From contig CAXHEX010000009.1 of the NCBI GenBank assembly GCA_964016105.1, positions 1 to 64,000 of the forward strand: a DNA stretch of 64,000 nt. Reading direction: 5' to 3'. The notes below the pieces were generated by a model, which was not told the DNA's origin, did no database searches, and saw only the letters and a program-made list of their open reading frames with translations. Below, in pieces: positions 17,628 through 25,413 of this stretch. The stretch's first letter is position 1. Every line of letters starts with the position of its first letter. The position numbers and the translations under genes were made by a program. The stretch is from Ketobacter sp964016105. Its GTDB lineage: Bacteria; Pseudomonadota; Gammaproteobacteria; Pseudomonadales; Ketobacteraceae.

Positions 17628-17891
17628 TCAAGAAAGTTGAACTAAACCGCTATTGGATTTTTTGTTCCATTCATCCATTGTGTACGCTTTAATGGAAAGT
17701 GCATGAAGCGCACCGGACGTTAACAAGTCAGAAAACCCGCCCAATATCATCTGCTGACGCTTCATGGTGGGCAAACCTTCAAATGCCTCGCTTATGATGC
17801 TAACGCTGAAGTCACAGTCCGCTCCGGATACGTCGAGTTCTGCGTCCGGTACAATCTCCAGGATCTTCTTTTCGATCTCTGCTGCTTCCAT
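17628..17891 (-). CDS. BolA/IbaG-family protein
   Basis: 87 residues, the length of short BolA proteins, with the family fold pattern and the conserved segment MKRQQMILGGFSDLLTSGALHALSIKAYTMDEW. BolA proteins pair with CGFS monothiol glutaredoxins and share a [2Fe-2S] cluster used in Fe-S delivery or repair. The CGFS glutaredoxin gene is 12 bases upstream on the same strand, so the pair is intact here, embedded in the nifB operon. A dedicated role in cluster trafficking for nitrogenase is my inference. Confidence 0.88.
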   Translation of the reverse strand: MEAAEIEKKILEIVPDAELDVSGADCDFSVSIISEAFEGLPTMKRQQMILGGFSDLLTSGALHALSIKAYTMDEWNKKSNSGLVQLS

Positions 17892-17903
17892 TGCCGGGCT
17901 CCT

Positions 17904-18212
17904 TTATTCTGTTTCGAACATTTTTTGAAGCGAGCCATCTTCCACCATCTCACATATCACGTCGCTGCCGCCCACCAGCTCGCCGTTTATAAATAACTGT
18001 GGGAATGTGGGCCAGTTAGATACTTGGGGCAGTCTCTCCCGGATAAAGGGAGCGGCCAACACATTCACATAGGCAAACTCGATACCAGCACTGTTTAACG
18101 CCTGTACCGCAGCTTGAGAGAACCCACACTGTGGAGCATCTGCGGTGCCTTTCATGTACAGAAGCACTGGATTAGTTGCGATTTGGCTTTTGATTTTATC
18201 GATTGTACTCAT
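17904..18212 (-). CDS. monothiol CGFS glutaredoxin
   Basis: 102 residues from ATG 18212; a further in-frame codon at 18236 would overlap the upstream gene and add unlike sequence. The Grx4/GrxD signature is clear: MKGTADAPQCGFSQ with the single active cysteine at residue 29, the TFPQLFINGELVGGSD glutathione and cis-Pro region, and normal family length. Such proteins bind a [2Fe-2S] cluster with glutathione as a dimer or with BolA. Azotobacter has an equivalent glutaredoxin (grx5nif) in its nifB cluster, next to a rhodanese, as here. Confidence 0.92.
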   Translation of the reverse strand: MSTIDKIKSQIATNPVLLYMKGTADAPQCGFSQAAVQALNSAGIEFAYVNVLAAPFIRERLPQVSNWPTFPQLFINGELVGGSDVICEMVEDGSLQKMFETE

Positions 18213-18228
18213 GATATGAACTCCACAG

Positions 18229-19002
18229 TTAACCAACTAGTTTTTGGCTTTGATTGAAGGCACGTTTCAACATCTTCAGAATGGCGGGTGTGGACGCCAC
18301 ATCCAGAGCACTGAAGTCATCCAATGTCTGTAAGCGAAAATCGGCACCGGCCTGCAACAGCATCTCCACCATCTTTTCCCGCTTGGCTGAAGCCGCATAG
18401 ATTAACGCAGTGGCACCGTTATCGTTCTGAATATTCAGGTTGGCACCGGCGCGAATGAGCTCCACCAAAGTATGATGATCATTGGCGTAGCAACATAGCC
18501 AAACAGCACTGTTACCATCACCGTTGAGCGCGTCTAAATTCGCGCCTCTGTCTATCAGCTCCACCACGTATTCAGTCTTTCCTTGGCGAGAAGCAAACAT
18601 CAATGCGGTTTCCTGATTGAAACCTCGGCGCTCAATGTCGTCGCAGCTATAGCCATTTTCGGCCAGCCAGTTACATAACCCACTATTGGGCTCACTGTTT
18701 TTGTGTTGGGATTCCATCCATTCACCATATCCGCCAAAAAGAAAATAACACTGCTCAAATCCAAACTCAGTGAACACAAGACTGGCATCTTCACTGGTAA
18801 TGCCATGTTCGCAATAGAGCAGAACCGGGAGCCGTTTGTTAACATTGTTTAGCAATAAACGCAGCCGGCCCACAGACACGTTGATGGCATTGGGAAGGTG
18901 ACCGCAACGGAAAGACAGCGGATCACGTAGATCGACTATCAAGGTGTGGGTTCGCTGGATCAACCGTTCGGCCTTTTCTATATTGATACCGTTGCTGCTC
19001 AT
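18229..19002 (-). CDS. rhodanese domain-ankyrin repeat fusion
   Basis: 257 residues. The N-terminal half (about 10-105) is a rhodanese domain: VDLRDPLSFRCGHLPNAINV and the active-site loop LLYCEHGITSED with the sulphur-accepting cysteine. The second half has ankyrin repeats (NQETALMFASRQGKTEYVVE, NGDGNSAVWLCCYANDHHTL, NDNGATALIYAASAKREKMV, then a final partial one). Azotobacter carries a rhodanese-like gene (rhdN) at the same operon position before its glutaredoxin. The ankyrin part probably docks a partner, so this may be a sulphur-carrier scaffold. The partner is unknown. Confidence 0.85.
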   Translation of the reverse strand: MSSNGINIEKAERLIQRTHTLIVDLRDPLSFRCGHLPNAINVSVGRLRLLLNNVNKRLPVLLYCEHGITSEDASLVFTEFGFEQCYFLFGGYGEWMESQHKNSEPNSGLCNWLAENGYSCDDIERRGFNQETALMFASRQGKTEYVVELIDRGANLDALNGDGNSAVWLCCYANDHHTLVELIRAGANLNIQNDNGATALIYAASAKREKMVEMLLQAGADFRLQTLDDFSALDVASTPAILKMLKRAFNQSQKLVG

Positions 19003-19035
19003 TACTGCTCACCTCTTGCTGCTAAACTGTTGTGT

Positions 19036-20682
19036 TCAATCTTTCAAATAGTAATAACCCGACAAGCTGGTTATGCGATTATCCACTTCAGGGACACCCA
19101 GGGCGATGTGGTAAAGGAACTGCCACCGTGTATCCAAAAGTCCTAATAATTCGTGCCAAGGGTCATCAAAGAAGCAACCTATTCCCGTTGCTGCTATACC
19201 CTCATGGGTTGCTTCCAAATAAAGCTGGTGGGCCAACATACCCGCTTGCCAGTGCATGTAGCGATAGGCCTGTGGGCCCATTCTCTTAAGCCCCTTGTCA
19301 AATTCCACAATAAACCCAATGGATACCGCGCAATCTGAGCCGATCTTCTGCTGGCAGCAGAGTGTGGCGTTGGCACGCTGAACATTGGCTACCGTAAGTT
19401 GAAACAGCTTTGCTTCATCGGGTAGCTCAAGGTTCTGATCTTTCCACTCGTCCCATTTACTAAAACTCTTTCGTAAATCAGTCTCAGCAGAATTTGTGCC
19501 AGATAAACAGTAGATACCCGGTTCCACTCCTTCTACCCTGTGCACCATTACCACAAAATGCACCAATGGCTCGTTTTCACCAGTGATATTGAAAATGGGT
19601 TGGCCCGCAGAAAATAAGGCTTTTATAAGGGATTCAAAGCTTTTGCGGCTAATAGATTGCGGTAAAAAGCGCTGAGCACTGCGGCGTTGAAGTACCACCT
19701 TATCAAACGGCTTTTCATTGGAGTTGGCATCTACACTGTTAACAGAGGCGTTCAGTTTTGATAAAGGTACACTCCCCTTTGTGGCATTACCGACAATTTC
19801 TGTTACCTTTGCAATCTGATCCACAACCGGCCATTTGTAAGGTCCACGCTCACCCAAAATATTGGGTGTGCCTTGCCAGGATGTCACAGGAGGGAGCTCC
19901 AGGTTATCAGCGATTGCTTCGGAGTTTTCTGGTTCAGATGACACACTGATTTTCAGTAAACACTCCGGAATTTCTTTTTCCACCTTAGCAAATTCGGGTC
20001 GATTTAGACCCAACCAGGATTCCAATTCGTCTGAACTAATTCCAGCCAACCACTCCACCTGCCAACCTAATGCCCGCGCTGCGTACACCACTGAGGATAA
20101 GGCATGCCCCATATCCAGCTGGCAGTATCGAAACGCCCTTTCTCCATACTTCCAAGCCTCGCGCCAGGTAACAGAGCTAAAAGCCAGTAGAAAGCTGGAG
20201 TGATCAGTACTAGGGGTGGCTGTGATGGCACGTTGCTCCAAGCTATGCCATTCAACGTTATAGTGATACAACCCAGCGCTAAGATCAGAATTGATCTGGG
20301 GTAAAAAAACGTAGGTTTCCGTGGGGTGAAGATTACCACTTGAAGGATTCACCCGTAAGCTCCACTTATCAGGTCCGTATTGCTTCCAGGCGGTTAGCCC
20401 CATACTATGGCGTAAAAACAGGGACAGGCTGGATTGATCCAGGGCCACTGGTTCAGAATCTTTTACGGTATGAAAGCTGTTCCAATGATGTTCTATTGAG
20501 AGGGGCAACGGAAAGGAATGGGCGCCATCGAAATTTCGAAACGGGTTGGGCTGGCTATCCCAATCGAGCGTTTCCGGGCCTTTTGCGTAGGCTTCAAATC
20601 GATGTTTTGTTCTGTTGTGGTAAACGACAACAATTTCCTGGTTTTTTTCTACTTGGTCACCTTGCACTACTCTAGTCACCAC
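19036..20682 (-). CDS. SagB/ThcOx-type double nitroreductase-fold oxidoreductase
   Basis: About 549 residues with two successive nitroreductase-like flavin domains: one near 70-240 (HSFPLPLSIEHHWNSFHT ... NPSSGNLHPTETYV), the second from about 310 (VLQRRSAQRFLPQSISRKSF ... GIAATGIGCFFDD). The SSGNLHPTE motif is the SagB/ThcOx signature for FMN binding. The frame is open from TTG 20703, but AGAGGA sits just before GTG codons at 20682 and 20679, which are likelier starts and overlap the nifQ stop. Its tight place between nifQ and the rhodanese gene makes a nitrogen-fixation role probable. No azole peptide or YcaO gene is present, so peptide modification is unlikely. Confidence 0.82.
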   Translation of the reverse strand: MVTRVVQGDQVEKNQEIVVVYHNRTKHRFEAYAKGPETLDWDSQPNPFRNFDGAHSFPLPLSIEHHWNSFHTVKDSEPVALDQSSLSLFLRHSMGLTAWKQYGPDKWSLRVNPSSGNLHPTETYVFLPQINSDLSAGLYHYNVEWHSLEQRAITATPSTDHSSFLLAFSSVTWREAWKYGERAFRYCQLDMGHALSSVVYAARALGWQVEWLAGISSDELESWLGLNRPEFAKVEKEIPECLLKISVSSEPENSEAIADNLELPPVTSWQGTPNILGERGPYKWPVVDQIAKVTEIVGNATKGSVPLSKLNASVNSVDANSNEKPFDKVVLQRRSAQRFLPQSISRKSFESLIKALFSAGQPIFNITGENEPLVHFVVMVHRVEGVEPGIYCLSGTNSAETDLRKSFSKWDEWKDQNLELPDEAKLFQLTVANVQRANATLCCQQKIGSDCAVSIGFIVEFDKGLKRMGPQAYRYMHWQAGMLAHQLYLEATHEGIAATGIGCFFDDPWHELLGLLDTRWQFLYHIALGVPEVDNRITSLSGYYYLKD

Positions 20683-21242
20683 TATTCCTCTGGGCCAAAA
20701 CAATCATCGTAGGCGGCGCATTCGCCGCATGTGGGAGCGCGACAAACATAGGCGCCTTCTTTTTCACATAACTGTTTATAGAAAAACTTCTTCCACTTCA
20801 TATCATGGACATTACGGGCAGCAAGGTCTGTGAAGAAAATATTGAGTAGATCCGACAAGCCAGTACGATTGGGCATTCCCAAGTCGTGCCAAAGGTGGCC
20901 TCCCCCCATACAGGCTGCGGCAACTATTTCTGCCAGCAATACCTCGTATTCTGAAATGTTGGCTCTGTTTTCCAGCAACAAATTGCGTACATCATTCCAC
21001 TCGTCCAGTCGCATTTCCAACAGATCCTGTCGGGTATCTTCTTCATCACTTTGTTTACGCAGTTGATCTTTTACAGGCTGGAAATTACAGGTGGTTAAAA
21101 GTAATTCCACGTTGGCATTACTCAAACCCAGATTGTGAGGAAGGCAGGTTTGACCCTTGCGTTGGCTTTCCAATATAAGGGCTATAAATTCTAAGGCGGA
21201 GTAGCTTGAGGTTATGCTCGCATTTATAGTTGAAGCATTCAT
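20682..21242 (-). CDS. nifQ: NifQ, molybdenum donor for FeMo-co
   Basis: 186 residues, typical length. The C-terminus carries the diagnostic C-x4-C-x2-C-x5-C motif (CRAPTCGECAAYDDC, Cys167, 172, 175, 181), which holds the [Mo-3Fe-4S] precursor passed to NifEN. The conserved GGGHLWHDLGMPNRTGLSDLL segment is also present. The gene is 35 bases after nifO and its stop overlaps the start of the SagB-like gene, showing tight coupling in the nifB operon. Confidence 0.94.
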   Translation of the reverse strand: MNASTINASITSSYSALEFIALILESQRKGQTCLPHNLGLSNANVELLLTTCNFQPVKDQLRKQSDEEDTRQDLLEMRLDEWNDVRNLLLENRANISEYEVLLAEIVAAACMGGGHLWHDLGMPNRTGLSDLLNIFFTDLAARNVHDMKWKKFFYKQLCEKEGAYVCRAPTCGECAAYDDCFGPEE

Positions 21243-21277
21243 TTCATCACTCCTGTTTTAAGTACCAAACTTATCAG

Positions 21278-21703
21278 TTAGTTCTTACTAGTTCTTGAAC
21301 AGGTTTCCAAATCTTGTCTAGCCAATGTGGATTCCTGGTCAGTGTCTACACCTAATTCAACCCGTAGGGTATCCCAATCGAATCCCACCCATTTTTTTAT
21401 GCCCCGTTGAATTAGGGGGCGACGAATCAGTAATGGATCGCTGCACATGGCGTGGAGCAATTCGTCATCGGTCAGTTTATCAGGTAGAATCTTGCCTTGT
21501 TTGATAGCGGGAGCAGTGGGGTTTAGCCAGCGGCTTCTTGGCAGGGGACTGAAGAAGCCTTTGAGTATATCGGGCGTGAAATCATAGGTGAGAAGATTGC
21601 GGCGATCCAATCGAAAGCCGGCTTCATCTAAAACGATGGCCTGCTTTCGATTGTTAATACAGCCGGGTTTCTCGTAGAAAATCAGCGTTTCCGATGTACT
21701 CAT
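21278..21703 (-). CDS. nifO: NifO, ArsC/Spx-like nitrogenase-associated protein
   Basis: 141 residues with a thioredoxin-like ArsC fold. The opening LIFYEKPGCINNRKQ has one cysteine where ArsC has its catalytic Cys, and the later stretch LIRRPLIQRGIKKWVGFD is typical of the ArsC/NifO group. In Azotobacter nifO lies between fdxN and nifQ, the same position as here, and has been linked to molybdenum use for nitrogenase versus nitrate assimilation. It is distinguished from true arsenate reductase by this context. Confidence 0.88.
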   Translation of the reverse strand: MSTSETLIFYEKPGCINNRKQAIVLDEAGFRLDRRNLLTYDFTPDILKGFFSPLPRSRWLNPTAPAIKQGKILPDKLTDDELLHAMCSDPLLIRRPLIQRGIKKWVGFDWDTLRVELGVDTDQESTLARQDLETCSRTSKN

Positions 21704-21730
21704 TGGCTTCTCAGCAACTAGTCATGTGCA

Positions 21731-22009
21731 TTAGCGAAGCTGGATTTCCCGCATCACTTCTTCCATTTTCTCTGGCGGAATACCCGTCAATGAACCCAAT
21801 TTGTTAATTGGGTTACCCGCACTATCCAATATGGTTTCCTCTATTGGGCAGATGCTGGAGCACTGAGGATCTGCGTAATCGCCCTCACACTCAGTGCATT
21901 TCTTTGGGTCTATCATGAACTGAGTTTCAGCGCTGTATATGGCTTCACTTGGGCACACATCAACACAAGCCCAGCAATTAACGCAACTATCTACAATGCT
22001 CAGTGACAT
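21731..22009 (-). CDS. fdxN: FdxN, 2[4Fe-4S] ferredoxin
   Basis: 92 residues with two cluster motifs: CVNCWACVDVCP and CTECEGDYADPQCSSICP, the second with the longer loop between cysteines seen in nif-type FdxN. In Azotobacter FdxN is needed for efficient NifB-cofactor formation. It lies 14 bases after nifB and shares its transcript, consistent with delivering electrons to the NifB radical SAM reaction. A short C-terminal extension follows the second cluster. Confidence 0.93.
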   Translation of the reverse strand: MSLSIVDSCVNCWACVDVCPSEAIYSAETQFMIDPKKCTECEGDYADPQCSSICPIEETILDSAGNPINKLGSLTGIPPEKMEEVMREIQLR

Positions 22010-22023
22010 AACCAGGTTCTCCT

Positions 22024-23535
22024 CTAGGCTTCTGCAAGTTCAGCTGTTGGGGCTGGGTTTTCTAAAGCACCATTAGCAATCATTTCTTCATATACTGATT
22101 GCACTGCTTCATCGATTGGCTCCATTGCATATTCGCCATTGGGTTGAATGCCGGCTTCTTCCAACAATCCCCATGGCTCGTATCCAATCTTGGAACAAAG
22201 CACCACTTCACAGCCTTTCAAGGCACGAATACTACCTGCCAGTGCGCTTTCTTTCTCACCACACTCATCGTTGCCCACACAATACTGGTCAACTTTGCGG
22301 TGGCTAACGAAACGAACGCCCTTGCTGGATGCTTCGTAGATCAGGAATTCGGTGGCATGTCCGAAGTGCTGGTTTATCACGCCTTGACCGCTAGTAGCGA
22401 TTGCCATTAACACGGGGCGGTATTCCTTGGTGTCGTCCTTGTGCGCAGCTACGGTGGCATTCTTCAAGCGATCTTTTTTGGCTTGCTTCTCTGCCAGTTC
22501 TTCTTCAATACCGGCGTGCACAACCGCACGCACCTTCATGGCCTGATCGTAGTCGATGTTCATTTCTTCAATCTTATCCAGGGTAAATTCTTCACCCCGG
22601 TCTTCACCTAACAGACCAACCGCATCCGCTCGACACTGACGACAATGACGCATCATGTTCATATCACCGGCGCACTCGTCCTGAAGATCCTGCAGCTCTT
22701 CTGCAGAGGGACCACGCTGACCCATTACACCGTAAAAAGTACCGTGCTCTGGTTCAGAGATAAGCGGCATAACATTGTGAAGGAAAGCCCCCTTTTGCTT
22801 AACGATACGGCTCACTTCTTTAAGGTGGGCGTCATTGACACCGGGGATCATGACAGAATTGACCTTAACCAATATGCCCTTCTCCACCAGCATATCCAGA
22901 CCCTTCTGTTGTTGCTCGATCAGGATCTTGGCACCTTTCTCACCTTTAATGCGACGATTGTTCCAGTAGATCCAAGGATAGATCTGAGCACCTATCTTGG
23001 GGTCCACGGTATTAATGGTGATGGTCACGTGGTCGATATTATGCTTAGCCAGTTCTTCAACGGCAGCGGGGAGCGCCAAACCGTTGGTGGACACACACAA
23101 TTTGATATCAGGTGCTTGCTCACTTAGCTGACGAAAAGTGTCAAAGGTTCTCTCAGGATTCGCCAATGGATCGCCGGGGCCAGCGATACCCAATACGGTC
23201 ATTTGTGGAATGTTGGCAGCAACCGCTTTGGTTTTCATTACTGCTTGATCTGGAGTGAGAAGTTCTGACACCACTCCGGGTCGGGATTCGTTGGCACAAT
23301 CATATTTTCTATTGCAGTAGTGACACTGTATATTGCAGGCCGGTGCAACCGCTACGTGCATACGTGCAAAATAATGGTGGGCTTCTTCTGAGTAACAAGG
23401 ATGGTTATGAACTTTTTCTCGAATTTCGTCTGGCAAATGGGACATCTGATCATCGCTACTTCCACATGAGCTGGTTGAGCAACCTCCAGCACTTGATGCT
23501 TCAGGAGCGGCATTGTCTATAACACTCAAATCCAT
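22024..23535 (-). CDS. nifB: NifB, FeMo-cofactor core synthase (radical SAM)
   Basis: 503 residues. The radical SAM triad is Cys67-x3-Cys71-x2-Cys74 (CNIQCHYCNRKYDC). Near the start a Ser/Cys-rich stretch (CSTSSCGSSDD) precedes HPCYSEEAHHYFARMH, and further cysteines (MRHCRQCRADAVG) ligate the K-clusters. The C-terminal about 130 residues form a NifX-like domain (INQHFGHATEFLIYE). NifB fuses two [4Fe-4S] clusters with carbide insertion to make NifB-co. It is the first gene of a nine-gene operon with its own NifA site and sigma-54 promoter. Length and motifs are normal. Confidence 0.98.
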   Translation of the reverse strand: MDLSVIDNAAPEASSAGGCSTSSCGSSDDQMSHLPDEIREKVHNHPCYSEEAHHYFARMHVAVAPACNIQCHYCNRKYDCANESRPGVVSELLTPDQAVMKTKAVAANIPQMTVLGIAGPGDPLANPERTFDTFRQLSEQAPDIKLCVSTNGLALPAAVEELAKHNIDHVTITINTVDPKIGAQIYPWIYWNNRRIKGEKGAKILIEQQQKGLDMLVEKGILVKVNSVMIPGVNDAHLKEVSRIVKQKGAFLHNVMPLISEPEHGTFYGVMGQRGPSAEELQDLQDECAGDMNMMRHCRQCRADAVGLLGEDRGEEFTLDKIEEMNIDYDQAMKVRAVVHAGIEEELAEKQAKKDRLKNATVAAHKDDTKEYRPVLMAIATSGQGVINQHFGHATEFLIYEASSKGVRFVSHRKVDQYCVGNDECGEKESALAGSIRALKGCEVVLCSKIGYEPWGLLEEAGIQPNGEYAMEPIDEAVQSVYEEMIANGALENPAPTAELAEA

Positions 23536-23650
23536 GGTTTTACCCTCTCGATAACGAACTCAAAACTGACATAGAAAGCCGTGTTAACTACCGACTCTTT
23601 ATTGGAAAATTAACACCCTGATATAGGGGGATTTTCCTTTGCTATTTCAA

Positions 23651-23668
23651 TTGCAACAGACATACCCA
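23651..23668 (-). promoter_or_regulatory. sigma-54 promoter of the nifB operon
   Basis: On the minus strand GGGTAT-N5-TTGCAA keeps the essential GG and GC with ten bases between them. It lies about 115 bases before nifB and about 60 bases downstream of a NifA site, the normal arrangement for a NifA-driven promoter. Confidence 0.68.
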
Positions 23669-23727
23669 GTATCAAAAAGCCTATCTCTTTGTATTTATTG
23701 GTATTTTTAAATAGATATATTATTGTT

Positions 23728-23743
23728 TGTACCGCTTGAAACA
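23728..23743 (-). promoter_or_regulatory. NifA upstream activator site for nifB
   Basis: TGTACCGCTTGAAACA is a perfect TGT-N10-ACA. It is centred roughly 95 bases before the predicted nifB start of transcription. Its last bases abut the T-tract of the nifA terminator. Confidence 0.75.
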
Positions 23744-23770
23744 AAAAAAGGTGACATTGTTGTCACCTTA
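23743..23770 (-). terminator. intrinsic terminator of nifLA
   Basis: On the minus strand AAGGTGACA-loop-TGTCACCTT (nine base pairs, four-base loop) is followed at once by a run of seven T. It lies about 40 bases after the nifA stop codon and insulates nifLA from the nifB operon. Confidence 0.85.
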
Positions 23771-23810
23771 CTCACACCATTTGTACTGGTTTTGTGTTTT
23801 GTCAAGCGTC

Positions 23811-25391
23811 TTAGATCTTACGCATATTAATGTTCAGAGTTTGAATTCGGTAGGCGATCTGTCGAGGTGTCATACCTAATAATCGGGCCGCTCGGGCTTG
23901 CACCCATCCAGCCTGTTCGAGAGCGGCAGTTACCCGCTCTCTTTCATCGAGATTTTGATCTTTTAAATCTATTTCCGGAACATTGGTTCTGGCAGGTGCC
24001 AAATTGGTTTGGTCAATACCAGTAAGTGAAATCACATCAATGTCAATACAACCTTGTTCGCACATTACCGCCGCTCTTTCCAGGCAATTTTCAAGTTCGC
24101 GCACATTGCCGGGCCAGTGATAGCTCATCAACGTTCGGATTGCACCTTCAGTAATCCTCAGTTCCCGCTTCTGTTGTTTGGATATTTTATCCACCAAAAA
24201 TTCAGCCAATTCAGGCACATCCACCAAGCGCTCCCTCAATGGCGGCAGATTAATGGGCATTACGTTTAAGCGGTAATACAGGTCTTCCCTGAAATCACCG
24301 TTTTCCACATCGTTTTCTAAATTGCGATTGGTTGCCGCAACGATCCGGACATTTACTTTAATGGTTTGGTTCCCGCCCACTCTCTCCAGCTCGTTCTCTT
24401 GCAGCACACGCAACAGTTTGGCTTGAAACATAGGAGAGATTTCACCGATTTCATCTAGGAAAAGAGTGCCGCCATCCGCTTGTTCAAAACGGCCCTGACG
24501 CTGCTTAACCGCACCGGTGAAAGCGCCCTTTTCATGGCCAAATAGCTCGGACTCTAAAAGGTTCTCAGGTAATGCTGCACAATTTAGCTTGATGAAGGAC
24601 TTGTTGGAGCGCGGCGAATTGTAGTGAATGGAACCCGCCACCAGTTCCTTACCGGTGCCAGATTCGCCTCGAATTAGTACGGTACTGTCCCACTTGGCCA
24701 CACGACGAACTTGCTCGAATACTTTACGCATGGGTTCGGAATGACCCACCACCATTTTATCGTAACTGTACTTCATCCGAACTTCACGGCGAAGCTCGTC
24801 CCGCTCCCTCACCAAACCTTTTTGGGTCACAGCAACTGTGGACGCCAGTTGGATGTTTTGGGAAATGAGGTTGGCCACCATTTGCATGAATCGAGTACGT
24901 TCAGAAAGATATTCATCAGCAGGCACTGAAGGCTGGCTTGCCAATACACCGATGACCGCACCATCTGCTCCCTTCACGGGCACACCTATAAAGGGAAGAT
25001 CGTATTCGTAAATATCCATTTTATGAATAAAGTTGGGTTCCGATGAGATTCGACCCAGTACAATATTTTCACCACTTGCCAGAATACGACCAATAATACC
25101 TTCACCACTGCGATAGAGAACACCGTTCGCCTGCTTCTTAAGCCAATCCAAATCTCCCTGTACCGCAGAAACTTTAACTTCAGAGCCGTCTTTGTCAGAA
25201 ATTGAAACTATACCCCGAGACAGGCCCAGATCATCATTGAGTATCTGCAACACGTCACTTAAGGTTTTATTGAGATCTAAAGATTGCCCCAGAATCTTGG
25301 ACACCTTGTAAATCGCTTCTAGCTCTTTTTCGAGCAAATCGCGGCGACTGGTAACTAGGTTAGTTGACTCCACGGTCTGCATAGGCATCAT
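23811..25391 (-). CDS. nifA: NifA, sigma-54-dependent nif activator
   Basis: 526 residues: an N-terminal GAF domain (about 20-185), a central AAA+ domain with Walker A GESGTGKE, the sigma-54 contact loop GAFTGA and the Walker B FLDEIGEIS, and a C-terminal Fis-type helix-turn-helix (AARLLGMTPRQIAYRIQ). I do not see the four-cysteine linker of oxygen-sensitive alphaproteobacterial NifA, only MCEQGC, which agrees with control by the NifL encoded 22 bases upstream. It should act on the TGT-N10-ACA sites found across the window, including the one before its own operon. Confidence 0.97.
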   Translation of the reverse strand: MMPMQTVESTNLVTSRRDLLEKELEAIYKVSKILGQSLDLNKTLSDVLQILNDDLGLSRGIVSISDKDGSEVKVSAVQGDLDWLKKQANGVLYRSGEGIIGRILASGENIVLGRISSEPNFIHKMDIYEYDLPFIGVPVKGADGAVIGVLASQPSVPADEYLSERTRFMQMVANLISQNIQLASTVAVTQKGLVRERDELRREVRMKYSYDKMVVGHSEPMRKVFEQVRRVAKWDSTVLIRGESGTGKELVAGSIHYNSPRSNKSFIKLNCAALPENLLESELFGHEKGAFTGAVKQRQGRFEQADGGTLFLDEIGEISPMFQAKLLRVLQENELERVGGNQTIKVNVRIVAATNRNLENDVENGDFREDLYYRLNVMPINLPPLRERLVDVPELAEFLVDKISKQQKRELRITEGAIRTLMSYHWPGNVRELENCLERAAVMCEQGCIDIDVISLTGIDQTNLAPARTNVPEIDLKDQNLDERERVTAALEQAGWVQARAARLLGMTPRQIAYRIQTLNINMRKI

Positions 25392-25413
25392 CCCCTATTA
25401 ACAATCAACTGTT

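Noticed and set aside
21278..21703. Arsenate reductase (ArsC)
   Set aside because: The fold is ArsC-like, but the position between fdxN and nifQ and the divergent active-site context fit NifO.
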